DNA from: an uncultured Fidelibacterota bacterium | GTDB taxonomy: Bacteria; Fidelibacterota; Marinisomatia; Marinisomatales; UBA1611 | DNA length: 64,000 nt | Reading direction: 5' to 3' | Assembly: GCA_937893835.1 (NCBI GenBank) | Contig: CALCSS010000050.1 | Span: 5,807-69,806 of the forward strand | Shown here: positions 1-8,688 of the stretch, piece after piece | Numbering within the stretch: the stretch's first letter is position 1 | Layout of the letters: each line of letters starts with the position of its first letter | Notes under the pieces: generated by a model | Database searches by the model: none | Told to the model about the DNA's origin: nothing | What the model saw: the letters and a program-made list of their open reading frames with translations, nothing else | Position numbers and translations under genes: made by a program

Positions 1-2331
1 CTTCCAAGGTATGTTCTAAGACCAGGTCAGCCATTTCTTTATGAGATACCAAAGAATAGTACAGATGAGTTTTATAGTTTTAGATGGGATAATCAACCAC
101 CTAAAGGAATGTATTTTTTATATGAGAGCAAATCCATTAATTGGGTTCCTACGGATAAGCAGCTAGATGCATTCCCAATTTCATATATGGTAAGAATGAA
201 GGTCGATGAGCTTATGGAGGCTACAACTGGTACCGTTGAACAGGAACAAGTATTTAAAGCTACTCCAGTTCTAGAGAGTAGAGAAGAGGGACTTTGGATT
301 TATGTCAATGATCCTCCAAGATTTTTAACGAAGCCAACAATAACTGAGTTTATAGCTGGATCAACCTTTCGCTATGAGCCAGTTGTGCAAGATAGGAATA
401 AAGATGCATCTATTCGTTTTGAATTAGAGGTTGCACCGGAAGGAATGACGATTGATAATGGAATTGTTGTCTGGAAGACTGACAGTGCCCATGTTGAGGT
501 ATATGATGTTAGAATCGTTGCCACCGATGGTTTTGAACGTACCGCTCAAAATTTTCAACTCTTTTCTAGAGCAGGAGTTAAAATACTCTCTCGGGCTCCG
601 GTCAGTGCGAGCGTTGGGTCACCATATACTTATCCAGTAAAAGTTTGGAGACAAAAGGCTGATCAAAAGATCAATTATAAATTATTTTATGGCCCAGATG
701 GAATGTCCTTACAACCAGATGGTACCATCTCATGGACTCCGAATCCAGTACAGGTAGACAGTATTGAATATGCTATAATTGCAAGCCATGGCGTTGCAAC
801 TGATACTCAGTTTGTCAATCTTTTTGTTAATCACCCACCCATAATCAGATCGGCACCGATGGCCATGAATACTGTAATGGTTGGTCTTTCATGGGATTTT
901 GAATTAAAAATTGAAGATCCCAATAAGAATGATAGATTGGTTTTCACTGCACATAAATTACCACAAGGCATGAGAATGGACCCTCATACTGGTTACTTGC
1001 GGTGGGAACCCACAATGAATGACCTAGACTTTCATGAATTGCAGATAGAGATTTCTGATGGCCATGAGTCAAGAATGATAGAAGCGGAATTTTTTGTCAA
1101 CTCTCCTGTTAATATTGTATCTGTGCCCATTATGTCAGCAACTGTTGGTGAGGAATATTCCTATAGGCTTATGATTGATGACAAGAATAAAGGGGCACTC
1201 CTTCCATTTAAACGAGTGGTGAAGGTTGATGATGTTTCAACGATTAGGATGTATTCAATTAATATCACAGACGATGTGACAATTTCAAATATTGACAGGT
1301 ATTTAGGTGACTGGCACAATGCAGAGGCTATATACTATGTTGACCCAAAATATCCCGCCGACTCGCTTGTCTCGAGGCTAAACCTAAAACGATATACCCA
1401 TTCAGTGTTTTTTGAAGATGATAGGTTGTGGGTCTTATTGAACACCAGAGATGGAAGAACTATTAAAATCAAAGATTTTCTTTGGGAGTTTTTTCATGGG
1501 GCAAAGGGAAAACCTCCTAGGGTTGTAGTCGAGAGAGTTAATCCATTCCGTTTTCGTTTGTTGGACTTTCCAGAAGGCATGGTTGTAGAGGGATCATCGG
1601 GAACATTACGATGGACACCAACCGTAGATCAGGCAGACGTTCACCGTATTACTGTTGTTGCATCTGATGGATATAGTAAAAACGAACAAAACTATGAGGT
1701 ATACACCAACCATCGTCCAACAATAGTCTCAAATCCGCCGCATATGGGACTTGTGGGCGAATTGTTTAAATATCAAGTTAGAGTTGATGACAAAAACGAG
1801 AACTCTAAACTTGAATATACTCTTCTAAAAGGTCCACACGGAATGCAGATGGATCGTTACGGTAAGATCCTCTGGGTACCTAAAGCCGCACAGATCAATA
1901 ATAATTCATTTGAAGTAGCTGTTAGTGATGGTTATGAAACAGATACTCAACTTGGAAAAATATTTATTAATAATGCCCCCACTATTATGTCTAATCCAAA
2001 ACCCGTGGGCCTAACAGGGCACTCTTGGCGTTATAAAATTTCAACTGAGGATTTAAACGGAGATAAGGTTGCATATAGGGCTGTAAGGCTACCAAAATAT
2101 GCACGTTTTGATAAAAAGAAAGCTATTGTAGAATGGACACCTCGAAAAAACCAGTTGGGAATGAATGACTTCATATTAATGGCAGTTGATGAGCATGGTG
2201 CGACATCAACACATGAATTTCAGGTACACGTTTTTCATGATCCCAGCACCAAGCAGTTGGTCAACACTGGTTGGCCTCTTATGCTAACTTTCGTAGGAGT
2301 GGTCTTCGCTTGGGGAGTGGCTCAGATCTAA
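1..2331 (+). CDS. Large secreted/surface protein with Ig-like (cadherin-like) repeats, 3' part
   Basis: The frame is open from base 1, so the true start lies upstream of the window; the ATG at 109 falls inside a repeat. The visible 776 residues hold about six or seven beta-sandwich repeats of 90-110 residues. Each has a glycine-methionine step (PxGM), a W-x-P motif and a linker such as FVNHPP or FINNAP, the pattern of putative-Ig/cadherin-like domains. One repeat (around bases 1170-1640) carries an insertion of about 80 residues. The protein ends in a hydrophobic stretch (WPLMLTFVGVVFAWG) that could be a membrane anchor. The role is probably adhesion or surface display, but ligand and partners are unknown. 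The last 48 bases overlap the end of lpxK on the other strand. Confidence 0.8.
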   Translation, partial: LPRYVLRPGQPFLYEIPKNSTDEFYSFRWDNQPPKGMYFLYESKSINWVPTDKQLDAFPISYMVRMKVDELMEATTGTVEQEQVFKATPVLESREEGLWIYVNDPPRFLTKPTITEFIAGSTFRYEPVVQDRNKDASIRFELEVAPEGMTIDNGIVVWKTDSAHVEVYDVRIVATDGFERTAQNFQLFSRAGVKILSRAPVSASVGSPYTYPVKVWRQKADQKINYKLFYGPDGMSLQPDGTISWTPNPVQVDSIEYAIIASHGVATDTQFVNLFVNHPPIIRSAPMAMNTVMVGLSWDFELKIEDPNKNDRLVFTAHKLPQGMRMDPHTGYLRWEPTMNDLDFHELQIEISDGHESRMIEAEFFVNSPVNIVSVPIMSATVGEEYSYRLMIDDKNKGALLPFKRVVKVDDVSTIRMYSINITDDVTISNIDRYLGDWHNAEAIYYVDPKYPADSLVSRLNLKRYTHSVFFEDDRLWVLLNTRDGRTIKIKDFLWEFFHGAKGKPPRVVVERVNPFRFRLLDFPEGMVVEGSSGTLRWTPTVDQADVHRITVVASDGYSKNEQNYEVYTNHRPTIVSNPPHMGLVGELFKYQVRVDDKNENSKLEYTLLKGPHGMQMDRYGKILWVPKAAQINNNSFEVAVSDGYETDTQLGKIFINNAPTIMSNPKPVGLTGHSWRYKISTEDLNGDKVAYRAVRLPKYARFDKKKAIVEWTPRKNQLGMNDFILMAVDEHGATSTHEFQVHVFHDPSTKQLVNTGWPLMLTFVGVVFAWGVAQI

Positions 2332-3351
2332 ATAACTCTTTAGACCAATCATTTGCAAGAGTGTCTCCTCATTTAATATTCTGATTTTCATATCGACAAT
2401 ACCAAAAGGAAATGTTGGGCTCAATTCTTTTATTTTTAACCAGTCTTTTTCTGTTGTTAGAATATGTGAGGCACCTTTTTCTTTAGCTTTTTTTTCTATA
2501 TTAAGGAGATCATTTTTTTTGTAAAAATAATGATCTGGAAAATTTTTTACACCACACACATTAAAACCCATATGTTCTACTGTTGTTCTAAAAAACTCTG
2601 GATTTCCAAGTCCTGATGCTAGGTAAACATTATCATTCCCCATGACTTTTTTTGTTGATGTAGGACTAGAATACCTAATTATGGGGGTGACCCTTGTTTC
2701 GAATATTGGGAGAGAGGTTTCCTTGAGCTTTCTTTGTAATAGTGGGTCTGGTTTTTTCTTTGTTACCACAATCACATCCGCCCGTTTAATATTATACCAA
2801 GGCTCTCTTAATATCCCATAGGGTAATAGCTTATGGTCATTAACGCGGTCTCCTCCATTTATTAATACAATATCAAGGTCGCGACCCAATGCTCGATGTT
2901 GGAATCCATCATCCATAATTATTATCTCTGGATTAAACTTCTTTACAAGATACAGACTTCCTCTGCGGCGATTTTCATCCACAAGTATTGGAACATTATT
3001 TAATTTTTTTGCCATCATATAGGATTCGTCTCCACAATGCTTCCAATTATTCACCAAGGTCCCTTCCCCAGAAGATACAAGCAGTAAACCTTTTGTGTCT
3101 CGACCATAGCCCCTGCTTAGTATAGAAACCTTTATCCCTAATTTCACTAGTAGTGAGGCAAGGTAAATAACTGTGGGTGTTTTTCCTGTGCCTCCAACGG
3201 ATATGTTTCCAATGCTGATGACCTTACACGATATTTTTTGAATAACAAAAAAATTTAAATTATAGAACAAGTTTCTCCAAAACACAATACCCCAATAGAA
3301 CAAGGCAAGTGGGAAGAAAATATATTTGTGATACTCGTTAGCTTTTATCAT
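2284..3351 (-). CDS. lpxK: Tetraacyldisaccharide 4'-kinase (LpxK)
   Basis: LpxK phosphorylates the 4' position of the lipid A disaccharide at the inner membrane. The protein has an N-terminal hydrophobic segment (FFPLALFYWGIVFW), a Walker A site (GGTGKT, about residues 53-58) and the family motif DDGFQH followed by LGRD. I chose the ATG at 3351 because the protein then begins MIKANEYHKY, a normal LpxK start. A TTG at 3381 would add ten residues. Neither has a clear ribosome site. The gene overlaps the upstream acyltransferase by 14 bases and is the last gene of a minus-strand lipid A operon with lpxB. Its 3' end runs 48 bases into the convergent Ig-repeat gene. At about 355 residues the length is normal. 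Confidence 0.93.
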   Translation of the reverse strand: MIKANEYHKYIFFPLALFYWGIVFWRNLFYNLNFFVIQKISCKVISIGNISVGGTGKTPTVIYLASLLVKLGIKVSILSRGYGRDTKGLLLVSSGEGTLVNNWKHCGDESYMMAKKLNNVPILVDENRRRGSLYLVKKFNPEIIIMDDGFQHRALGRDLDIVLINGGDRVNDHKLLPYGILREPWYNIKRADVIVVTKKKPDPLLQRKLKETSLPIFETRVTPIIRYSSPTSTKKVMGNDNVYLASGLGNPEFFRTTVEHMGFNVCGVKNFPDHYFYKKNDLLNIEKKAKEKGASHILTTEKDWLKIKELSPTFPFGIVDMKIRILNEETLLQMIGLKSYLDLSHSPSEDHSYES

Positions 3352-3991
3352 TATTTGTATAATACAAATTATTTTTTTCAATTTTTCTCATTGACTCAAT
3401 AAGGTCATTGATACAATTATCTTGATTCATAGATTTATTGTATTCAATGGGTGCGCCATATTCTATATATATTTTTCCAAACGGTTTTTCCAAATAAAAT
3501 CTATCCCAATTATCAAATCCCCAATGTTTTGTTGAGTGTACACTTGTTGGAATGATTACCGCATTGGTTGTTTGAGCTGCGCGTATAATTCCAGGTTTGG
3601 GAATTCTCCTTGGCCCTGTGGGTCCATCCGGCGTGATAAAAAGTATGGAGCCAGGCTTTTTTAAAGACCTTATCATTTCCTTATAGGCTATCTCTCCTCC
3701 CTCTTTACTTGATCCTCTGATCATGGTCCATCCCCATCTAGTTGCAATCTCCGAAATTAAATCTGCATCTTTGTGCGTACCCGCTAACGCATTAACTTTT
3801 TCATGCCTTAGATCGTGTACTATTGATAATAGGTGCCCATGCCAGACTGCGATGATTACGGAATATCCGTTTTTAATAGAATTTAAATAATTTTCTCGTC
3901 CTCTAACATCTTTGCGATTTAAACCATAACATATTTTTAAGATAATACTTGATATAACCACTTTGATTTTGTTTTTCAGTGAGTCACTCAT
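3338..3991 (-). CDS. DUF374 lysophospholipid acyltransferase-like protein
   Basis: This 217-residue protein matches the DUF374 branch of the LPLAT acyltransferases. It has an N-terminal hydrophobic start, the WHGHLL motif where related enzymes have their catalytic histidine box, and the diagnostic ITPDGPTGPRR block. Members are usually found with LPS genes, and here it lies between lpxB (2-base gap) and lpxK (overlap). A role in acylating lipid A or a phospholipid is therefore likely, but the acyl acceptor is not known. The ATG at 3991 directly follows the lpxB stop codon, suggesting translational coupling. Confidence 0.8.
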   Translation of the reverse strand: MSDSLKNKIKVVISSIILKICYGLNRKDVRGRENYLNSIKNGYSVIIAVWHGHLLSIVHDLRHEKVNALAGTHKDADLISEIATRWGWTMIRGSSKEGGEIAYKEMIRSLKKPGSILFITPDGPTGPRRIPKPGIIRAAQTTNAVIIPTSVHSTKHWGFDNWDRFYLEKPFGKIYIEYGAPIEYNKSMNQDNCINDLIESMRKIEKNNLYYTNNDKS

Positions 3992-3992
3992 T

Positions 3993-5114
3993 TTAAATGG
4001 TTTGTTTTAAGATGGATTCAGCAGCTCTTGAATACGCTCCTGGTTTGCCCAAAGATTCTTTTAATTTTTTAAATTCAGACAACATCCTGATTCTCTTTTT
4101 TGATTCAGTATTAATAAGTTGGGTCAATTCATCTACCAATAATTCTGGTCTCATTTTATTTTGTAGTAGCTCAGGTACGATCTGTCTGTCAACAATGAGA
4201 TTGACAATCGATGAGTATTTTACCTTAACCAAAGATTGAGCAATGAACCATGATAGTGGAAATAATTTGTAACATACAACTAATGGGATTGCTTCTATCG
4301 CACATTCCAAAGTGGCGGTTCCTGATGAAACCAATGCAGCCGTTCCAACGATCATGGTTTTTCTGGCATCGGTTTCTATTTTGAAATATTCAGGACAATT
4401 AGGTAAGGTTATATTTGAAGATTTGCCAACAAGAACCTGTAGATTGTCGAATTTTTTTCTTAGCAACACTACAGTTTCCAAATAAATTGGCCAATGCCTA
4501 TCTATTTCCTGCTGCCTACTACCAGGAAGGAGAGTCAATATTGGATTTTTTATTTCTAAAGAATGTCTTTCATAGAATGATTTAGTTGATTCATCCATAT
4601 GTTCAAGGTCCATAAATGGGTGGCCCAAATATTCTACAAAAAAGTTTTTGGATCTGTACCACTCTGCCTCAAATGGGAAAATAGAAATCGCTTGATCAAT
4701 GACTTTTTTCATTTTTTCAACTCGCTCCTCCTTCCATGCCCATGCTTGTGGTAGAATGAAATAGGTTATGGGAATATTCAAATACGAAATCTTTTTTGCT
4801 AATCTCAGGTTAAATCCAGGATAATCAATAAGAATTATTCTACTTGGCCTTGATTTATAAATTGCATCTAATGTTCTTTGCATGATTTTTATCATACGTG
4901 GTAAATGCTTTAATACCTCCGTAAAGCCCATGATTGATAAATTATCAATATGTTCTATTATATGCATTCCCTCTTTTCTCATCATATCACCGCCGTGCCC
5001 TATAAAAGATGAGTTAGGGTGCAAATTTTTAATTGCTCTAATTAAATTTCCACCATGAAGGTCTCCTGATGGTTCTCCTGCAATTAAGAAATATTTTTTT
5101 AGGTTGGTTTCCAT
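3993..5114 (-). CDS. lpxB: Lipid-A-disaccharide synthase (LpxB)
   Basis: LpxB condenses UDP-2,3-diacylglucosamine with lipid X to form the tetraacyl disaccharide precursor of lipid A. The 373-residue protein is of family length. It has the N-terminal GEPSGDLHGG motif, the GSRQQEI nucleotide-binding motif and SSGTATLE near residues 265-272, all typical of GT19 glycosyltransferases. It sits between a methyltransferase-like membrane protein (28-base gap) and the DUF374 acyltransferase in one minus-strand operon with lpxK. The UDP-diacylglucosamine hydrolase needed to make its substrate (LpxH, LpxI or LpxG) is not in the window. Confidence 0.96.
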   Translation of the reverse strand: METNLKKYFLIAGEPSGDLHGGNLIRAIKNLHPNSSFIGHGGDMMRKEGMHIIEHIDNLSIMGFTEVLKHLPRMIKIMQRTLDAIYKSRPSRIILIDYPGFNLRLAKKISYLNIPITYFILPQAWAWKEERVEKMKKVIDQAISIFPFEAEWYRSKNFFVEYLGHPFMDLEHMDESTKSFYERHSLEIKNPILTLLPGSRQQEIDRHWPIYLETVVLLRKKFDNLQVLVGKSSNITLPNCPEYFKIETDARKTMIVGTAALVSSGTATLECAIEAIPLVVCYKLFPLSWFIAQSLVKVKYSSIVNLIVDRQIVPELLQNKMRPELLVDELTQLINTESKKRIRMLSEFKKLKESLGKPGAYSRAAESILKQTI

Positions 5115-5142
5115 AAATAAAATACTATGGGTGCTTCAATCG

Positions 5143-5715
5143 TTATAAAAACGTATTTAACAATATCAACAATAAAATGAAAAATATATTTTGGAGGGTC
5201 CTTTTTTCTGTTTTTAATGTTTTAGAAAAACTTAACGGAGATTGTATGTTAGGTCCAACCCAAGAGCTTATTTGTGGAAACAAGCGAGGAACATTTTTAC
5301 AATACGTATCATATTCGTCTTTGAACAAGTTATTAAGAGTCTCTTCTTCTAATGAGATGATCATTAAATATTGAAATGTAAAATATAAAAAGACAATCAA
5401 GCATAATTCACTCATATATCTTCCGCCTGCGACAAGTGTAATGCCTACATATATTACCATATTACCAAGGTAAAGTGGGTTTCTTGTATGTGAAAAAGGT
5501 CCGCTTGTACACAATGATGGTGCCCCTACATTCATAGTTCTGGTTACTCCACCAGCATAGCGGACCGCATTGATTCGAATTGATTCGCCCAAGAGGACCA
5601 AGATCGAACCGTATATAAAATATGGCAATCTAGGATCAGAAAAGAAAATTAACGTTAACGCTATAGGAATAGGTGTAAAGCTACGGTTTGAAAACAAGAA
5701 TTTTCTTACGTCCAT
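5143..5715 (-). CDS. Isoprenylcysteine carboxyl methyltransferase-like membrane protein
   Basis: The 190-residue protein has about four or five hydrophobic segments. It carries the ICMT/PEMT-type motif GPFSHTRNPLYLGN in its middle and a conserved acidic C-terminal block (EEETLNNLF, then DEYDTYC and VPRLFP). These are hallmarks of integral membrane SAM-dependent methyltransferases in this fold. Bacterial members are poorly characterised, so the substrate is unknown. Its position between the Gfo/Idh oxidoreductase (1-base overlap) and lpxB hints at modification of an envelope lipid or quinone-like molecule, which is inference only. Confidence 0.8.
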   Translation of the reverse strand: MDVRKFLFSNRSFTPIPIALTLIFFSDPRLPYFIYGSILVLLGESIRINAVRYAGGVTRTMNVGAPSLCTSGPFSHTRNPLYLGNMVIYVGITLVAGGRYMSELCLIVFLYFTFQYLMIISLEEETLNNLFKDEYDTYCKNVPRLFPQISSWVGPNIQSPLSFSKTLKTEKRTLQNIFFILLLILLNTFL

Positions 5716-6698
5716 TAGTGTATATCCTGTATGATCAATCTTTGGATTTCCATTGCAAACTCAAGAGCATCTCTCCCCGCCTTTCCTGTAACTATGGGAG
5801 TTGCTTTACCTTGCACCGAAAAAACAAAATTCTCTAATTCCTTTTGTAGCGGGTCACTAGTATCTAATTGGGGTTTGTCATAGGCTATAAATTCTGTTTT
5901 ATCTCCATATTCAAACGGAACCGTCACTTCTGAGGTGTTATTATCATTATCTGTAATTCTATAAATTTCGGTTGAACCAATAAGAAGATCGAGTGTTGCA
6001 TATAGATTTTTTTGGAAGACCTTGATCTTTCTTACCTCATCTTGAGCTACCCTGCTTGACATTATACTGGCGACAGTGCCATTGTTGAAACGAATTCTAG
6101 CATGAGCAATATCAATAGAATCTGTTAAAATGGATAGACCGGTCGCTTGAATGGATTTAACGGGTGCATTTACCAAAGACAATAATATGTCTATATCATG
6201 AATCATTTTATCTAGTACAACTGGTACATCCGTTCCTCTTGAAGTGTAGGGCGCAAGTCTCTGTATCTCAATGAATTTTGGTTTAATTTGGTATGGTTGT
6301 AGAGCCAAAAGAGCTGGGTTTAGTCTTTCTATATGACCAACTTGTATCAGCACGCCATTTTCTTTTGCAATTACAAGCAGGCGATCTGCCTCTTCGAGTG
6401 TCGCTGTAATGGGTTTTTCTATAAAAACATGTTTTTTCTTTTTTATGCAAATTTCTGCGATAATTGCATGATCTTGAGTGTTGGTCACTATTGACAATGC
6501 ATCGACTGATTGTATTAGGGAATCAAGGTCGTCAAAAACCCTTACATCATATTTTAAAGATATTTCAGCTGCTCTTTTTTTATCTGTATCAAAAATCCCT
6601 ACCAGTTCAGCGCTACCAAGACTTTTATAATGTTTTACATGGTGCTGTCCTAGGTGCCCAACTCCAACTACACCAATTTTTATAGAATTATCAATCAT
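5715..6698 (-). CDS. Gfo/Idh/MocA-family oxidoreductase
   Basis: This 327-residue NAD(P)-dependent dehydrogenase starts with a Rossmann motif (GVVGVGHLGQHH). It has the family EKPIT motif near residue 94 and a catalytic-type histidine in MIHDIDILL. It leads the minus-strand lipid A operon. Gfo/Idh genes next to lpx genes include GnnA, which oxidises UDP-GlcNAc at C3 so that GnnB can aminate it for amide-linked lipid A. That assignment is possible here, but no GnnB-type aminotransferase is in the window, so I leave the symbol blank. The gene diverges from the membrane protein at 6839. Confidence 0.85.
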   Translation of the reverse strand: MIDNSIKIGVVGVGHLGQHHVKHYKSLGSAELVGIFDTDKKRAAEISLKYDVRVFDDLDSLIQSVDALSIVTNTQDHAIIAEICIKKKKHVFIEKPITATLEEADRLLVIAKENGVLIQVGHIERLNPALLALQPYQIKPKFIEIQRLAPYTSRGTDVPVVLDKMIHDIDILLSLVNAPVKSIQATGLSILTDSIDIAHARIRFNNGTVASIMSSRVAQDEVRKIKVFQKNLYATLDLLIGSTEIYRITDNDNNTSEVTVPFEYGDKTEFIAYDKPQLDTSDPLQKELENFVFSVQGKATPIVTGKAGRDALEFAMEIQRLIIQDIH

Positions 6699-6784
6699 AT
6701 TATACCATAAAATTACTTCAACAGAATGCGAGAATAAACGCTGAAACGCATGAATAATGAAATCAATGAAAAATCTTGCATTTA

Positions 6785-6814
6785 TTGATTACAAACAGCA
6801 ATTTTATATATAAT
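6785..6814 (+). promoter_or_regulatory. Probable sigma70-type promoter for the 6839 gene
   Basis: A -35 element TTGATT (6785-6790) and a perfect -10 TATAAT (6809-6814) are separated by 18 bases. Transcription would begin near 6821, just before a GGAG ribosome site at 6828-6831, seven bases ahead of the ATG at 6839. Assigned by motif only. Confidence 0.6.
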
Positions 6815-6838
6815 TCGAGGTATTAATGGAGTTTCAAA

Positions 6839-7528
6839 ATGGCTAACGACATTAAATCCGGAGTTGGTTTCATCATTCCGGCAGCCGGCGTCGTCGGCTT
6901 TTTCACATCTCTCCTTATGGGAGAGACCCTACTTAGCATCATTATTGCTGTATCGGGCATATTAGTATGGTTTATCTATATGTTGGTTATGGAATCCCAC
7001 ATGCCACACGAAATGGGCAATATGATAATATTGTTCGGTATTCTGCTTTCACTGGGTATATTTTTTGGTTTTGGCGTAACTCAAAATATGTGGGGCGGAT
7101 TTGAATTTCAACCAGAGGGTTCAATATTTTCACTTGTAATTCTATTTTTTGCTGTTCTGACTGGTCTTAATTTTCGTAACCAGCAAGCATCTGGCCTCAA
7201 ACCACAAAACAATACAAGTGGTCTCACTGAACAAGATAGAGAGCTTGTTATGAGTGCGTTGAACAAATCAAGCTCACATACCTCAAACTCCGACGAACCG
7301 AAGGTCATTGTTGTGAAACAAGAGCCAACCGCGCCAATAGAAGAGAATAAAGACGATAAGAAAGAAGATGTTACTTTACAGACTCCATCCCACGATCCTC
7401 ATGGAATTAGCCAAAACCCTTATTTTGCTTATCCACCAGATTATTATTATGATGAAGACGAAGATGACGAAGATGACGAAGATGAATGGGAAGATGAATG
7501 GGAAGATGAATGGGAAGATGATGAATAA
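6839..7528 (+). CDS. Membrane protein with long acidic EDEW-repeat tail, unknown function
   Basis: I do not recognise a family. The first 115 residues hold four likely membrane helices (roughly 8-27, 31-50, 62-82 and 95-110). A polar linker follows, then an extreme C-terminal tail made almost only of D, E, W and Y, ending in three tandem EDEW units. The tail should be disordered and strongly negative. A GGAG ribosome site seven bases upstream and a TTGATT/TATAAT promoter support the start. The gene is monocistronic: it diverges from the Gfo/Idh operon and ends at a strong hairpin terminator. A metal- or cation-binding role, or docking to a basic partner, is speculation. Confidence 0.8.
   Translation: MANDIKSGVGFIIPAAGVVGFFTSLLMGETLLSIIIAVSGILVWFIYMLVMESHMPHEMGNMIILFGILLSLGIFFGFGVTQNMWGGFEFQPEGSIFSLVILFFAVLTGLNFRNQQASGLKPQNNTSGLTEQDRELVMSALNKSSSHTSNSDEPKVIVVKQEPTAPIEENKDDKKEDVTLQTPSHDPHGISQNPYFAYPPDYYYDEDEDDEDDEDEWEDEWEDEWEDDE
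7481..7516 (+). repeat. Three exact tandem copies of a 12-bp unit inside the coding region
   Basis: The unit GATGAATGGGAA occurs three times in a row (7481-7492, 7493-7504, 7505-7516) and a partial copy follows. In frame it encodes DEWE units of the acidic tail. Copy number could change by slippage without shifting the frame. Confidence 0.9.
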
Positions 7529-7543
7529 AAATTAGAATAAAAT

Positions 7544-7572
7544 AAAAAAGGGCAATTGGTTGCCCTTTTTTT
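7544..7572. terminator. Bidirectional Rho-independent terminator
   Basis: GGGCAA (7550-7555), loop TTGG and TTGCCC (7560-7565) form a perfect stem. It is flanked by six A (7544-7549) and seven T (7566-7572), so it can stop transcription from both strands. It lies between the convergent genes ending at 7528 and 7571, and the ychF stop codon overlaps its T run. Confidence 0.88.
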
Positions 7573-8671
7573 ATACATTGAACTTAAAAAATATACAGTC
7601 TCCATCTTTTACGATATAATCACTTCCCTCCTGCTTGATCAACCCAAGTTCTTTCAGTGTCTTTTCTGATCCATTTTCTATGATTTGAGAATAATGGAAA
7701 ATATCAGCCTTTATGAATCCCCTTTGAAAATCAGAATGAATATTGCCCGCAGCCTGAGGTGCAGTAGTACCCTTTGCAATGGTCCAGGATCTAACTTCTT
7801 TTTCACCACATGTGAAAAAGTTTTGTAAATCTAAAAGCTCAAAGCTTGAACGAATCACCTTGTTCAAACCCGGCTCAATCAATCCATACTCTTCCAAGAA
7901 TAGTGGTTTTTCCTCTTCATCCAAAGAAGCTATTTCTTGTTCGAGAGCACCACATAGTCGTATGACCATATTGTTTTGGTTGGATGCAAATTGCTTTAGA
8001 GCATTAACATGTTCACTGTTTGATTCTTTTGTAATCTCTTTTTCATCTACATTGGCAATATATAGAACTGGTTTTTCAGTTAGCAACTGAAGAGATTCTT
8101 TGAATTGTCTATCCTCTTTATCAACTATTATTCTTCTTGAGAATACACCATTTGAGCATTGTTCCAATAAATATTCTATAATACCCAATGTTCTTTTAGA
8201 ATCTTTATCACCAGACCTAGCCAACTTTTCAATCTTATGTTTTCTTTTTTCAAGAGTTGAAATATCTGCTAATAATAATTCTGTTTCTATTGTCTCCGCA
8301 TCTCTTACGGGGTCTACACTCCCATCAACGTGCGTGATGTTTTTATCTTCAAAGCATCGAACAATATGCAGTATTGCAGATGTCTGACGGATTTGACCTA
8401 AAAATTGATTTCCAAGCCCCTCTCCTTTACTTGCACCTCTTACTAATCCAGCTATATCTATAAACTCTACTGTCGCAGGAGTTATTTTTTTAGGATTATA
8501 TATTTTACCTAGATCATTTAATCGACTATCTGGTAATGTGACAATACCAATATGTGGTTCAATGGTGCAAAAAGGATAGTTCTCAGCGGGAATTCCAGAT
8601 TCTGTAAGGGCATTAAATAAAGTGGATTTGCCTACATTTGGCAGTCCTACGATTCCACACTGAAGAGCCAT
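7571..8671 (-). CDS. ychF: Ribosome-binding ATPase/GTPase YchF (OLA1 family)
   Basis: YchF is a near-universal Obg-related P-loop NTPase that prefers ATP and binds ribosomes. The 366-residue protein has the G1 loop GLPNVGKST near residue 8, the DIAGLVRGAS switch region, a coiled-coil insertion and a C-terminal TGS domain ending in FFKFNV, the usual family ending. In many proteobacteria ychF follows pth; here it is separate from the prs-rplY-pth cluster at 22915-25106. The gap to fabA upstream is 17 bases, so the two may be cotranscribed. Confidence 0.96.
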   Translation of the reverse strand: MALQCGIVGLPNVGKSTLFNALTESGIPAENYPFCTIEPHIGIVTLPDSRLNDLGKIYNPKKITPATVEFIDIAGLVRGASKGEGLGNQFLGQIRQTSAILHIVRCFEDKNITHVDGSVDPVRDAETIETELLLADISTLEKRKHKIEKLARSGDKDSKRTLGIIEYLLEQCSNGVFSRRIIVDKEDRQFKESLQLLTEKPVLYIANVDEKEITKESNSEHVNALKQFASNQNNMVIRLCGALEQEIASLDEEEKPLFLEEYGLIEPGLNKVIRSSFELLDLQNFFTCGEKEVRSWTIAKGTTAPQAAGNIHSDFQRGFIKADIFHYSQIIENGSEKTLKELGLIKQEGSDYIVKDGDCIFFKFNV

Positions 8672-8688
8672 ATCTTTTAAATACTAAA

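Noticed and set aside
109..2331. Ig-repeat gene beginning at ATG 109
   Set aside because: The frame is open to base 1 and the ATG lies inside a repeat, so the gene starts outside the window.
7481..7516. Tandem repeat considered as a CRISPR or VNTR locus
   Set aside because: It is a 12-bp coding repeat with no spacers; it only builds an acidic tail.
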